From the NCBI RefSeq assembly GCF_002150765.1, contig NZ_MUYM01000019.1, positions 19,323 through 83,322 on the forward strand: DNA of 64,000 nt. The letters run 5' to 3'. This DNA comes from Lentzea kentuckyensis. GTDB taxonomy: Bacteria; Actinomycetota; Actinomycetes; Mycobacteriales; Pseudonocardiaceae. This document shows, in pieces, positions 27,087 to 36,263 of this stretch. The notes under the pieces were generated by a model. That model was not told the origin of the DNA. It was given only the letters and a program-made list of their open reading frames with translations, and searched no databases. A program made the position numbers and the translations under genes. Within the stretch, counting starts at the first letter, position 1, and every line of letters starts with the position of its first letter.

Positions 27087-27995
27087 TCAGCGCGGCGAAC
27101 CGGACGCGCGGAACGACCGCAGCGGCGGTTTCGGGGCGTCCTTCACCTCGAGCACCCGCATCAGCCGCACGGACGCGGCGTCCACCGGCAGCAGCAGCGT
27201 GGTGATCCGGCGGACGACCAGCGCCGTGGTGACCGCGACCGCGGCCAGCAGCAGGTCGTCGACCGTGTGCAGCAACACGCTGTCCGCCAGCGCCTGGGTG
27301 CTCTCCGTCAGGTTCTGCCACAGCACGATGACCCAGAACATCAGCCCGCTGGCGATCCAGAAGCCCCACCACCAGCGCAGCAGCATCGAGGGCCGAGGGC
27401 GTTCGTCCACGGGACGGCGCACCACCGCGTGTTCCAGTTCGGCCAGGACCGAGCCCGGCACGACCAGGTTGACGAAGGGCACGAGCAGCAGCAGGAGTGA
27501 CTTCACACCCGAACGGGACGGTCCGTAGCCCGCGAGATCAGCGGCCACGTTCCGCGCGCGCCGCACCCACAGCACGGTGAGCACCAGTGCCACCGCCCAG
27601 CCGACGAACATGATCGCCGCGCTCGACACGACCATGGCGTCCGACGCGGCGACCACGTTCGCGTCGAGGGCGCCGAACCGGCTCAGCGCGAGCAGCACGT
27701 ACCGCCAGATCTCGGACCCCGCCGCCCACACGGCGACGGCGGCGAGCACCCAGAGCGAGTTCTGCGCGGTCTTGCCGAGACGGCGGACGTTGTCGACCGA
27801 GTCGGCCTGCTCGACCACACCGGACACGGCCGTCGGCCAGCGCCACGCCAGCAGCGGGAAGCCCCAGCGCGGCGGGACCGGGTAGTTCGGCGGGCCGCCG
27901 TAGGACAACCGCTGCGACCGCCGCGCGGGCTGCGGGTACGCACCGGGTGGCGGAGTCGCCACCCAGTCCACGCGCATCGGCTGCAACGGCTGCAC
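27087..27995 (-). CDS. DUF4328 multi-pass membrane protein
   Basis: 302 aa. The N-terminus MQPLQPMRVDWVATPPPG and about six membrane helices match actinobacterial DUF4328 proteins; VRRARNVAADLAGYGPSRS between helices is a typical loop. GTG 27995 is 2 bp after the rhodanese stop, so the genes are coupled. Function is unknown. Confidence 0.8.
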   Translation of the reverse strand: MQPLQPMRVDWVATPPPGAYPQPARRSQRLSYGGPPNYPVPPRWGFPLLAWRWPTAVSGVVEQADSVDNVRRLGKTAQNSLWVLAAVAVWAAGSEIWRYVLLALSRFGALDANVVAASDAMVVSSAAIMFVGWAVALVLTVLWVRRARNVAADLAGYGPSRSGVKSLLLLLVPFVNLVVPGSVLAELEHAVVRRPVDERPRPSMLLRWWWGFWIASGLMFWVIVLWQNLTESTQALADSVLLHTVDDLLLAAVAVTTALVVRRITTLLLPVDAASVRLMRVLEVKDAPKPPLRSFRASGSPR

Positions 27996-27997
27996 GA

Positions 27998-28336
27998 TCA
28001 GATGACCTCGGGTTCCATGCCGTCGACGCCACCCTCGAGCGGGCGGCCCGACGCGTCCCAGTGCTGCATGCCGCCCTCGACGTTGACGGCCTCCCAGCCG
28101 TTCTCGTTGAGGTACTGAGTCACGCGGGCGGAGCGGCCGCCGGCCCGGCACACGACGTAGAGCTGCACGTCGTTCGGCACCTCTTCGAGCCGGGCGCCGA
28201 TCTCGCTCATCGGGATGTGCACCGCGCCGGGTGCATGGCCTGCGTCCCACTCGTCCTGCTCGCGCACGTCCAGCAGGACGGCGCCCTCTGGCAGCACGGC
28301 GGGAACGTCGGCGATCTCCACGCTTGGAACAGTCAC
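27998..28336 (-). CDS. Rhodanese-like sulfurtransferase
   Basis: 112 aa, a single rhodanese domain. The active-site loop is CRAGGRS with its persulfide-forming Cys, preceded by LLDVREQDEWDAGHAPGA. It may carry sulfane sulfur for thiosulfate or cyanide detoxification or for sulfur delivery. I place the start at GTG 28336 because the longer frame has no homology to rhodaneses. Co-transcribed with the DUF4328 gene. Confidence 0.86.
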   Translation of the reverse strand: MTVPSVEIADVPAVLPEGAVLLDVREQDEWDAGHAPGAVHIPMSEIGARLEEVPNDVQLYVVCRAGGRSARVTQYLNENGWEAVNVEGGMQHWDASGRPLEGGVDGMEPEVI

Positions 28337-28396
28337 CCCCAGATGTTCCCATGCCGGAGGTTGCACGGACGTGAACCTCCGGCACGGGTCCACCTC

Positions 28397-29143
28397 TCAG
28401 AGCACCTCCGCGACGGCGGCCCCGAGCTTCACGAACTCCGCTTCCTTCAACGGCAACGTCCCGCGGGACCCCGCGACGTTGACCTGGTCGAGCCGCAACA
28501 CGCGACCGTCGGCGCGGAAGACGTACAGGGACTGCGCCTGCGGGGTGGCGTCGTAGAGCTGGAACACCGTGCCGTCGCCGTTGGTCGTCCGACGGGGCGG
28601 AGCGCACGCGCCGGTCGCCCACAGCGCCCTGTCGGCAGCGGCGAACGCGCTGCCTTCGAACCGCACCCTGGAGAACCGCAAGGTGGCCGTGCCCTCGACG
28701 TCGACCGTGAAGACCTGGGTGAGGTCGTTCTCGGCGAGCTCGGGGTGCGCCGAGTCGACCCTCCGATCCGGTAGCACTGACTGTGCCAGGTCCCGCCAGG
28801 CACGCATCTGCTCGGCCGCCAGCGTCTCGCCCCCCTGGGCGAGGACAGGCGGTGGAGTCGCGTTCTCCTGGCAGATCCGGTCCCGTCGAGAAGGGTCAGC
28901 CGGCTGCCCCGGTGCCGCGGTCGCCCGCGCCCAGTTCACCGGGTCGGCGGCGCCAGGCGGCCCGGACGGCAAGGCCAGCATGCCGATTCCGATGGCCGCC
29001 ACCACCGCCAGCACGCCGCCCGCGATCCCTGCTCGACGGCCGAGCACCCTCCGCCTGCCGCTGGCGAGCACGTCCTCGAGCCTCGTCGTGGGTGGCGGCG
29101 CGGGTACGTAGAGAGCTCCGCGCAGCTCGTCTTCGATGTTCAT
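28397..29143 (-). CDS. Membrane anti-sigma-like partner of the ECF sigma factor
   Basis: 248 aa. A short cytoplasmic N-terminus (MNIEDELRGALYV...) and basic stop lead into one membrane helix (about 39-59), then an outer domain of ~185 residues with two cysteines. ATG 29143 shares one base with the sigma stop (TGATG). The layout repeats that of the pair at 19384-20730, though the outer domain differs. No zinc-finger motif, so the anti-sigma role rests on context. Confidence 0.72.
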   Translation of the reverse strand: MNIEDELRGALYVPAPPPTTRLEDVLASGRRRVLGRRAGIAGGVLAVVAAIGIGMLALPSGPPGAADPVNWARATAAPGQPADPSRRDRICQENATPPPVLAQGGETLAAEQMRAWRDLAQSVLPDRRVDSAHPELAENDLTQVFTVDVEGTATLRFSRVRFEGSAFAAADRALWATGACAPPRRTTNGDGTVFQLYDATPQAQSLYVFRADGRVLRLDQVNVAGSRGTLPLKEAEFVKLGAAVAEVL

Positions 29144-29634
29144 CAGGCACTCTCCGAGTTGATCGGTTCGCCGTACGCCTCGCGGAGCGTCGCCAAACCC
29201 CTGGCTGTCTGACTTTTGACGTTGCCCTCCGAACAGCCCAGCTCAGAGGCCGTCTGCTCGATCGACAGGTCATGCACGAACCGCAGCACGATGACAGCCC
29301 GCTGCCTCGGCGCCACCTGTTGCAGCGCCGCGTTCAGCTTGGCGTCGGGGTCGGAGAAACCGCCGCCCACCCCGATCTCGGGCAGGTCGGCCGCCGGCCT
29401 TTCGCGTTCGCGGCCGCGTCGCCTGGTGTCGAGGAACGCACGCGTCAGGATCGTCCTGACGTAGGCTTCCGCGCTCTCCCTCCGCACGCTCGGCCACTTC
29501 GCGTACGCCTTCACGAACGCGTTCTGCGCGAGCTCTTCCGCCTCCGACCAGTCGCCGCACAGGGCAAATGCCGTGCGTCGCGCCCAGTCGAATCTGTTCG
29601 TGAAGAACTCCGAGAACTCCTCGTCTCGTCGCAC
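29143..29634 (-). CDS. SigE-family ECF RNA polymerase sigma factor
   Basis: 163 aa. Region 2 (DWSEAEELAQNAFVKAYAKW) and region 4 (APRQRAVIVLRFVHDLSIEQTASELGCSEGNVKSQ) are clear. GTG 29634 has GGGGGACCGGA upstream; longer frames run into the terminator hairpin at 29704. It is coupled to the membrane partner downstream. The signal is probably extracellular. Confidence 0.88.
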   Translation of the reverse strand: MRRDEEFSEFFTNRFDWARRTAFALCGDWSEAEELAQNAFVKAYAKWPSVRRESAEAYVRTILTRAFLDTRRRGRERERPAADLPEIGVGGGFSDPDAKLNAALQQVAPRQRAVIVLRFVHDLSIEQTASELGCSEGNVKSQTARGLATLREAYGEPINSESA

Positions 29635-29703
29635 TCCGGTCCCCCAAGCTTCTGCTGCGTTCGCGTTCAATACGCGGTCAGCCGCAGCAGGGTTGCACAG
29701 AAC

Positions 29704-29742
29704 GGAAACGGGCCGCCCCCGCAGTGGGGACGGCCCGTTTCC
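29704..29742. terminator. Hairpin between the ActP operon and the sigma gene
   Basis: GGAAACGGGCCG (29704-29715) and CGGCCCGTTTCC (29731-29742) form a perfect 12-bp stem; the loop holds a further C4/G4 stem. It lies 11 bp after the stop of the minus-strand symporter. No T-run follows, so it may be a GC-type terminator or RNA-stabilising hairpin. Confidence 0.55.
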
Positions 29743-29752
29743 GGTGGTGGAA

Positions 29753-31345
29753 CTAGTGCGCGGTGGCCTTCTCGGCGCCCGCACCGGTGAGGGAGCGGAC
29801 CTCCATCTCGGCCTGCTTGACCGAGTCGGCCTTCTCCTTGGAGAGGATCGTGCCGAGGTAGCCGAGCAGGAACGCGACCGGGATCGAGACGATGCCGGGG
29901 TTCGACAGCGGGAACAGGTCGAAGTCGGCGTTCTTGAACATCGAGGTCGGCGTGCCGGAGACGGCGGGCGACAGGATGATCAGGGTGATCGTCACGGCCA
30001 GACCGCCGTAGATGCTCCACAGCGCGCCCGAGGTGTTGAACCTCTTCCAGAACAGCGAGTAGAGGATCGTCGGCAGGTTGGCCGAGGCCGCGACCGCGAA
30101 CGCCAGCGCCACGAGGAACGCGATGTTCTGGCCGTTGGCGATGATGCCGCCGCCGATGGACACGAGACCGATCACGATCGCGGTGATGCGGGCGACCTTG
30201 ACCTCGGAGTCCTTGTCCTCCGCCTGGCCCTTCTTGATGATGTTGGCGTAGATGTCGTGGGCGAACGACGCCGACGCCGTGATCGTCAGGCCTGCCACGA
30301 CCGCGAGGATGGTCGCGAACGCGACCGCCGCGATCAGGCCGAGCAGGATCGGGCCACCGAGCTCCAGCGCGAGCAGCGGAGCCGCCGAGTTCGCCTTGCC
30401 GGGCGCCTTGTTGATCGCGTCCGGACCGACCAGCGCACCGGCGCCGTAGCCGAGGACCAGCGTGAACAGGTAGAAGATGCCGATCAGCCAGATCGCCCAC
30501 ACGACCGAGCGACGGGCTTCCTTTGCCGTCGGCACGGTGTAGAAGCGCATCAGGATGTGCGGCAGACCCGCGGTGCCGAGCACCAGCGCCAGGGCCAGCG
30601 ACAGGAAGTCGAGCTTCGTGGTGCCGTTCTTGCCGTAGGCCAGACCGGGGCCGAGCAGCTTCTCGCCCGCCTTCGGCGCGTTGTCGACGGCGGCACCGAG
30701 CAGCCCGGACAGGTTGAACTTGTAGATGCCGAGCACCCACACGGTCATGATCGCGGCGCCCGCGATCAGCAGGACCGCCTTGATGATCTGCACCCAGGTG
30801 GTGCCCTTCATGCCGCCGATGAGGACGTAGGCGATCATGAGGGCGCCGACCACGGCGATGACCAGGGCCTGGCCACCGGTGCCCGTGATGCCGAGCAGCA
30901 GGGCGACGAGACCGCCGGCACCGGCCATCTGGGCCAGCAGGTAGAAGAACGAGACGGCCATGGTGGACGTGGCCGCCGCCGCGCGGACCGGGCGCTGGCG
31001 CATCCGGAAGCTCAGCACGTCGCCCATCGTGTACTTGCCGGTGTTGCGCAGCAGCTCGGCGACCAGCAGCAGCGCGACGAGCCACGCCACCAGGAAGCCG
31101 ATCGAGTACAGGAAGCCGTCGTAACCGTTGAGGGCGATGGCGCCCGCGATGCCGAGGAACGAGGCCGCGGAGAGGTAGTCACCCGCGATCGCGATGCCGT
31201 TCTGCGGGCCTGTGAAGGCACGGCCGGCGGCGAGGTAGTCGGCAGCGGTCTTGGTGTTGCGGCTCGCCCGGATGACCACGAACAGCGTGATCAGGACGAA
31301 GACACCGAAGATGCTGATGTTGAGGATCGGGCTGGACTCGTTCAC
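29753..31345 (-). CDS. actP: Sodium:solute symporter, ActP/MctC-type monocarboxylate permease
   Basis: 530 aa with about 13 membrane helices. SSS signatures include GDYLSAASFLGIAGAIALNG and GTAGLPHILMRFYTVP, which are typical of acetate/pyruvate/propionate permeases of the ActP-MctC group. The start overlaps the DUF485 gene by 4 bp (ATGA), the same order as yjcH-actP in E. coli. The island also holds lactate-oxidation genes, so monocarboxylates are the probable substrates. Confidence 0.9.
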   Translation of the reverse strand: MNESSPILNISIFGVFVLITLFVVIRASRNTKTAADYLAAGRAFTGPQNGIAIAGDYLSAASFLGIAGAIALNGYDGFLYSIGFLVAWLVALLLVAELLRNTGKYTMGDVLSFRMRQRPVRAAAATSTMAVSFFYLLAQMAGAGGLVALLLGITGTGGQALVIAVVGALMIAYVLIGGMKGTTWVQIIKAVLLIAGAAIMTVWVLGIYKFNLSGLLGAAVDNAPKAGEKLLGPGLAYGKNGTTKLDFLSLALALVLGTAGLPHILMRFYTVPTAKEARRSVVWAIWLIGIFYLFTLVLGYGAGALVGPDAINKAPGKANSAAPLLALELGGPILLGLIAAVAFATILAVVAGLTITASASFAHDIYANIIKKGQAEDKDSEVKVARITAIVIGLVSIGGGIIANGQNIAFLVALAFAVAASANLPTILYSLFWKRFNTSGALWSIYGGLAVTITLIILSPAVSGTPTSMFKNADFDLFPLSNPGIVSIPVAFLLGYLGTILSKEKADSVKQAEMEVRSLTGAGAEKATAH

Positions 31346-31692
31346 TTGCCGTCTCCCTCGATCTCACCGCGAAGCTTCTCCGCCAACGGGTCGAGGTTCT
31401 TGTTCGCGTGCCGCACGTACAGCGTCGTGATGACGAACGTCGACACGAACTGCAGCAGGCCGAAGATGAGCCCGACGTTGATGTTGCCGATCACCTTCGT
31501 GGACATGAAGCCGTGCGCGTAGTCCGCGAGCAGCACGTACAGCAGGTACCACGCGAGGAACAGGCCGGAGACGGGGAACACGAACTTGCGCAGTCGATGC
31601 TTCAGCTCGGCGAAGTCATCGCTCGCTTGGACGTCGACCCACTTCTGTGCGTCTGGGGACGACTCAGACGGGGTGTGCTCAACGGTGCTCAC
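31342..31692 (-). CDS. DUF485 (YjcH-like) small membrane protein
   Basis: 116 aa with two hydrophobic helices (FVFPVSGLFLAWYLLYVLLA and the following LIFGLLQFVSTFVITTLYV). DUF485 proteins are encoded directly upstream of ActP permeases and may assist them. It is translationally coupled to actP. The 259-bp region upstream contains its promoter. Confidence 0.9.
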   Translation of the reverse strand: MSTVEHTPSESSPDAQKWVDVQASDDFAELKHRLRKFVFPVSGLFLAWYLLYVLLADYAHGFMSTKVIGNINVGLIFGLLQFVSTFVITTLYVRHANKNLDPLAEKLRGEIEGDGK

Positions 31693-31903
31693 AGTCCCCT
31701 CCTAGCGGTACTCGTCGTAGGTGTCAGCAACGTGACGTGCACGTAATGCCTCCAGGTGCGGTCCTGTTCTTGGTCAGGAACCGTATGGAGACTTGAGTCA
31801 CTCAGGTAAGACCCCGTTCGTGCCGTTGCGCCCAGCAGTCGGGTGATGCGACGAACGGTCAGTATGCGTAGACGAACAGCACTCTGCGTGACCACAATCA
31901 CCG

Positions 31904-31932
31904 TTCACCGATTCGAGTGACCAATTTTCACC
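31904..31932. promoter_or_regulatory. Possible LytTR-type direct repeat upstream of DUF485-actP
   Basis: TTCACC at 31904-31909 and 31927-31932 are 23 bp apart in the gap between the two symporter operons. LytTR regulators bind short direct repeats about two helical turns apart, and a LytTR gene lies in this island. The motif is short, so this is a suggestion only. Confidence 0.25.
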
Positions 31933-31951
31933 CATTTGAAACGATGACTAC

Positions 31952-33751
31952 TCACCGTGTGCGACCAGCTCCCCTGCGCTTGTCCTGGGCCATCCTGGCC
32001 TTCTCCTCGGCCGTGCCGAAGCGTGCGATGTCGCGGTCGCGGATGAACCCCAGCGGGTCCGGCGCGTGCAGCCTCAGCAGGATCTGGTTGACGTCCGCGG
32101 GGGCGCGTCTGCGGGTCGCCTTGCTGACCACGATCATGGTCATGAACGCCAGCGGAACCGTGATCAGCGCTGGTTGGGTGATGAACGCGGGCGCCCAGCG
32201 GCCGGTGTAGGAGCTGACGACGCTCACCACCTGCGCGGTGATCACCATGCCGCCGCCGACGACGAGCCCGCACACCGCACCGACCCAGGTGAGTCCTCTC
32301 CACCAGATGCCGAGGACCAGGAGCGGGCAGAAGGTCGACGCGGCGAGCGCGAACGACATGGCCACGGTCAGTGACGCGTCGGACCGCGGAAGCAGCAGCG
32401 CCAGACCAATTGCGACGAGTCCGGTGAACACGGTTGCCCACCGGAAGTCACGAACCTTGCCCGGCATGATGTCCGTCGACACGACCCCGGCGACGGACAC
32501 GACGAGTCCGGACGAGGTCGACAGGAACGCCGCGAACGCACCCGCGGCCACGATCGCGCCGACGATCTGGCCGCCCAGGTTCGGCAGCATCGTCTCCGGC
32601 AGCATCAGCACCGCCGCGTCCGTCTTCCCGTTCACCAGCAGCTGCGGCAGGTAGAGCCGGGACAGCACGCCGAGCACGGTCGGGAAGATGTAGAACAGGC
32701 CCAGCAGGTAGAGCACGTGCAACGCCGTGCGGCGGGCCGCCTTGCCGTCCGGGTTGGTGTAGAAGCGGACCAGCACGTGCGGCAGGCCCATCGTGCCGAG
32801 GAAAGTCGCGAAGATCAGCGAGTACGTCTTGAGCAGCTCGGAGATGCCGCCGGTCTGCGGGCGCGACCAGTCGTAGTTGGTCGTCGGCGAGCCCTCGACC
32901 ACCGGAACCGGGCTGCCCGCGGTGAACTCCATGGTCGTGCCGGGGCTCAGCTCGTAGACGCCGCGGCCCCAGAACACCGCCCCGTCCGCTTCCCTGCCGT
33001 CGATCTGGCCGTGCACCCTCAGCGTCAGCGGCTCGTCGACGCGGACCTTGACCACCTGCTCGGCCACGGTGATCTTCTCGGCCTGCGGGAAGCGCACCAC
33101 GCCGTCGTCGCTGACCGGCTGCGTGCCGCGGTGCGGCGAGGCGAGGAACACCACGAAGAGCACGAACGTGGGCGCGGCGATCGCGAAGAGCTTGCCCCAG
33201 TACTGGAACGCCTGCACCAGCGTGATCGCGCGCATGCCGCCGCCCAGCACGTTGATCACCACGATGACCGTGACGACCAGGCCGCCGAACCACGGAGGCA
33301 GGCCGGTGATCGTCGTCAGCGTCAGACCCGCGGACTGCAGCTGCGGCACCAGATACAGCACGCCGATGCACACCACGAAGAACGTGCTGAAGTGCCGCAC
33401 GTTGACCGACCCCAGCCGGGCCTCGGCGAAGTCCGGCAACGTGTACGCGCCGGAACGGCGCAGCGGTGCGGCGACGAACAACAGCAGCGCGAGATACCCG
33501 GCGGTGAAGCCGATCGGGTACCAGAGCGCGTCGACGCCGTCCTTGAGCACGAGCCCGGCCACGCCGAGGAACGACGCCGCGGACAGGTACTCACCGGAGA
33601 TCGCGGCGGCGTTGCGGGTCGCCGGAATCGCCCGGCGGGCCACCAGGAAGTCCGGGGTGGTGTTCGCCTTGCGGGACCCGACGTAGCCGAGCAGGAAGGT
33701 CACGGCCGCAACGGCGACGATGGCGCTGAGGCTCCAGATGGTGGCGTTCAC
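31952..33751 (-). CDS. Second sodium:solute symporter with long external insert
   Basis: 599 aa, about 13 membrane helices, with SSS motifs SGEYLSAASFLGVAGLVLKD and GTMGLPHVLVRFYTNP. A hydrophilic insert of roughly 95 residues (about 208-302) rich in beta-type sequence lies between helices and is not in the 530-aa paralogue at 29753. It begins 1 bp after the small membrane protein stop and is in one operon with the LytTR regulator. The C-terminal tail is basic. Monocarboxylate uptake is likely but the exact substrate is unknown. Confidence 0.86.
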   Translation of the reverse strand: MNATIWSLSAIVAVAAVTFLLGYVGSRKANTTPDFLVARRAIPATRNAAAISGEYLSAASFLGVAGLVLKDGVDALWYPIGFTAGYLALLLFVAAPLRRSGAYTLPDFAEARLGSVNVRHFSTFFVVCIGVLYLVPQLQSAGLTLTTITGLPPWFGGLVVTVIVVINVLGGGMRAITLVQAFQYWGKLFAIAAPTFVLFVVFLASPHRGTQPVSDDGVVRFPQAEKITVAEQVVKVRVDEPLTLRVHGQIDGREADGAVFWGRGVYELSPGTTMEFTAGSPVPVVEGSPTTNYDWSRPQTGGISELLKTYSLIFATFLGTMGLPHVLVRFYTNPDGKAARRTALHVLYLLGLFYIFPTVLGVLSRLYLPQLLVNGKTDAAVLMLPETMLPNLGGQIVGAIVAAGAFAAFLSTSSGLVVSVAGVVSTDIMPGKVRDFRWATVFTGLVAIGLALLLPRSDASLTVAMSFALAASTFCPLLVLGIWWRGLTWVGAVCGLVVGGGMVITAQVVSVVSSYTGRWAPAFITQPALITVPLAFMTMIVVSKATRRRAPADVNQILLRLHAPDPLGFIRDRDIARFGTAEEKARMAQDKRRGAGRTR

Positions 33752-33752
33752 G

Positions 33753-34181
33753 TCAGCGGTCGACCATGTTCACGAAGTCGCGCTCGTGCCGTTCGGCCTG
33801 CCTGCGGAACACCCACCCGACCCCGTACAGGATCGGGAAGGGCGCGAGACCGAGCACGAGCCAGGGGATGCCGATGCCAAGGATCTTCAGGTCCCCGATC
33901 TGCGGAAACAGGTAGAAGGTGATCGGCAGCAGGCACATGCCGATCAGCACCGCGAAGGCGAGCCCGAACGCGGACTTCAGCTGCTGCTTGATGAGATCGC
34001 GAACCAGCTTCTCACCGACGCTGGTCTGCTCCTCCAGCTCGATGATCGTGCGCAGCGCCTTGCCGCGCTGTTTCGTCGAGTCCGCGAGCACGACCCTGCG
34101 CCTGCGTGGTTTGCGGGCCTGCTCACCGAGCCAGGCCTCGCGGGCGGCCTGCTCGGGCTTTCCCGCGTCGTGCCTGCTCAC
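33753..34181 (-). CDS. Two-TM membrane protein between LytTR regulator and symporter
   Basis: 142 aa. The N-terminal ~70 residues are charged and helical (possible coiled coil around KALRTIIELEEQTSVGEKLV), followed by two membrane helices (about 70-92 and 98-120). GTG 34181 overlaps the regulator stop (GTGA). Position and topology parallel the DUF485 protein beside ActP, so it may be the accessory subunit of the second symporter. Confidence 0.75.
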   Translation of the reverse strand: MSRHDAGKPEQAAREAWLGEQARKPRRRRVVLADSTKQRGKALRTIIELEEQTSVGEKLVRDLIKQQLKSAFGLAFAVLIGMCLLPITFYLFPQIGDLKILGIGIPWLVLGLAPFPILYGVGWVFRRQAERHERDFVNMVDR

Positions 34182-35044
34182 CAGCCGCTCTTCGGCGGTC
34201 GCACGATCCGCTCCTTGAGCTCCTTGGTGTGCCGGCGGCTGACCGGGAGCTCCTTGGCACCGTCACCGGTGCCGATGACCACCGCGTAGCCGTTCGCCGT
34301 CATCCGCAGCTCGCTCACCAACGGCAGTGCGACGAGGTACGACCGATGGATGCGCACGAACCCCGCGTTCGCCCAGCGTTCTTCGAGCTGTGCGAGCGGA
34401 ATGCGCACCAGGTGGCTGCCGTCGTGCGTGTGCAGACGGGCGTAGTCGCCCTGCGCCTCGACGTACCGCACGGTCGCGCGCGGCACGAGCTTGATGGTGC
34501 CGCCGAGCTCGACGGGGATGACCTCGTCGTCGGTCGGTTCGGCGGGGTTCTGAGCACTCGGCGTCGGCGTTGCGGTCGGCACGGCCGTGCGGCCCACACG
34601 GTCAGCGACCCGCGAGATCGCCTTGAGGACGCGCTCTTCGTTGATCGGCTTGTTGATGAAGTCGAGGGCGCCGACGTCGAACGCCGTGACGAGCGCGTCG
34701 CGTTCCTCCACCCCGGTCACGAAGACGAGCGCGGGCGGGTACCTGAACGCGCTGAGCACCCGCGCGAGATCCATCCCAGACAGACCGGGCATGTTGATGT
34801 CCGCGAAGACCGCGTCGACCGGCGGAAGGCCGGACTTGGTCCTCGCCATGACCTCCTGCTCGTAGTCACCCCTCAGGATGCGCAGAGCCTCGGCGGCGTC
34901 GAACGCCGTGAGGACGCGCCGGATGAGAGGACTGCTCTCGAGCAGGAACTTGATCTCGCTCAGGCCAGGAGCCTCGTCATCGACTGCGAGGACGAGGAGA
35001 CCGGCGTTGTCTTGGGTACTCACTGTGTCGGGCATCTTGCCCAT
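34178..35044 (-). CDS. LytTR-type response regulator
   Basis: 288 aa. The receiver domain (about 15-135) has the acidic pocket VDDE and the phosphoacceptor Asp in VFADINMPGLSG, plus a Lys in FINKPIN. The C-terminal LytTR DNA-binding domain (about 180-285) has YVEAQGDYARLHT and FVRIHRSYLV. ATG 35044 is chosen; ATG 35035 is possible. The LytS-type kinase is at 36474. It is the first gene of the operon leading to the second symporter, so it probably controls transport of the sensed compound. Confidence 0.88.
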   Translation of the reverse strand: MGKMPDTVSTQDNAGLLVLAVDDEAPGLSEIKFLLESSPLIRRVLTAFDAAEALRILRGDYEQEVMARTKSGLPPVDAVFADINMPGLSGMDLARVLSAFRYPPALVFVTGVEERDALVTAFDVGALDFINKPINEERVLKAISRVADRVGRTAVPTATPTPSAQNPAEPTDDEVIPVELGGTIKLVPRATVRYVEAQGDYARLHTHDGSHLVRIPLAQLEERWANAGFVRIHRSYLVALPLVSELRMTANGYAVVIGTGDGAKELPVSRRHTKELKERIVRPPKSGW

Positions 35045-35107
35045 CAATGTGCGGTCATGTCTACGCCGGGGTAGGTCTCGACACGCCCTGCGAAACCGAA
35101 CTGATGC

Positions 35108-35971
35108 TCACAGCCCGAATCGGGACCAGCGCGCACGTTCCTCGATGCTCGTGAGCACCTGCGTCACGAGATCGCCCGATCGGGTGGACGCGCCGGTCAG
35201 TCCGAGCTTGGCCAGCAACGGCCTGCGCGGCTCGGCGACGGTCAGTTCGGCGTCCGGGAACCGCTTCGCGATCACCGACCGGATGGTGCCGATGCCGTCG
35301 ATCAGCCCCAGCTTCTGGGCCTTGGCGCCGGTCCAGATCTCGCCGGTGAAGAGCTCGTCGTCCTCGCCCTTCAGCTTGCTGTTGCGGCGTTCCTTGACCC
35401 ACGCCTTGAACTGCTCGTGCAGGTCCGCGTGCAAGCCCTTGAGCCACTCGACGTCCTCGGGCTTCTCGGCCTGGAACGGGTCGAGCCGCACCTTGTTCTC
35501 GCCGGCCGTGTAGACGCGGCGCTCGACGCCGGCCTTGTCGAGGAGGTTGTTGAGGCCGAAGCCCGCGCTGACCACACCGATGGAGCCCACGAGGCTCGTG
35601 CCGTGCGCGTAGATCTCGTCGGCGGCACACGCCAGCCAGTACCCGCCGCTCGCCGCGACGTCCTCGCAGAACGCGAGCACCGGCACGTGCTTCTTGGTGG
35701 CCAGCTCCCGGATCCGCTCGGCGATCAGGGCGCTCTGGGTGGGCGCGCCACCGGGTGAGTTGATGAGGAGAGCCACGGCGATCAGCCGCTCGTTGTCGAA
35801 CGCGCGGTTGATGGCCGACTCGACGTTCTGGAGGCTGATCGTGTTGCGCGCGACCGGCGAGGACTGCGGGGTGATGACCCCGTGCAATCGCACCGCCGCG
35901 ACGACCGGAGGCCGTTCACCCCGGTCCATGACCCTCGGGAGCCGGGCCGCGATCTTGTCCGTGACGCTCAT
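35108..35971 (-). CDS. S49-family serine peptidase (SppA/SohB-like)
   Basis: 287 aa. The Ser nucleophile is in VAASGGYWLACAAD and the general-base Lys in AGENKVRLDPF; the NSPGG oxyanion motif is present, so the Ser-Lys dyad is complete. It lacks an N-terminal membrane helix, unlike many SppA proteins, so it may act at the cytosolic face or on soluble signal peptides. ATG 35971 lies 7 nt after TACTGT with no Shine-Dalgarno, so it is probably leaderless. Confidence 0.88.
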   Translation of the reverse strand: MSVTDKIAARLPRVMDRGERPPVVAAVRLHGVITPQSSPVARNTISLQNVESAINRAFDNERLIAVALLINSPGGAPTQSALIAERIRELATKKHVPVLAFCEDVAASGGYWLACAADEIYAHGTSLVGSIGVVSAGFGLNNLLDKAGVERRVYTAGENKVRLDPFQAEKPEDVEWLKGLHADLHEQFKAWVKERRNSKLKGEDDELFTGEIWTGAKAQKLGLIDGIGTIRSVIAKRFPDAELTVAEPRRPLLAKLGLTGASTRSGDLVTQVLTSIEERARWSRFGL

Positions 35972-36080
35972 GTACTCGACAGTACGTGCGTTTCGCGGCC
36001 ACGCGGGAGCCTCGATGGTGGTCGGTTGCTCCCGCGTGACCTGGAACACGTGCTGGCAGGTGCGGTGCTAGGTTCGGCGG

Positions 36081-36248
36081 GTGACGTTCAACCCGATCCG
36101 CTGGCTCGAGCGCTATGTCGAGTGGTGGGACGACCGGGGCAGGCAGAACGCCGCCGGCCCCACGCCGATGCACATCTACTGGATGTGGGTGAGCTGGAGC
36201 GTGTGCGCCGTCGTGCTGATCACGACTTTGGCGGTTGCAGCACGCTGA
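36081..36248 (+). CDS. 55-aa single-TM protein
   Basis: The protein starts MTFNPIRWLERYVEWWDDRG and has one C-terminal helix (WMWVSWSVCAVVLITTLAVA). GTG 36081 lies 6 nt after TAGGTT, fitting a leaderless mRNA. It is divergent from the S49 peptidase and convergent with the LytS kinase. G/C third positions support coding. Function unknown. Confidence 0.6.
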   Translation: MTFNPIRWLERYVEWWDDRGRQNAAGPTPMHIYWMWVSWSVCAVVLITTLAVAAR

Positions 36249-36263
36249 CCTGCGGTGCCGCGC

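Noticed and set aside
29573..31522. A 649-codon plus-strand frame opposite actP
   Set aside because: Low-complexity Asp/Arg/Gln composition, a shadow of the symporter.
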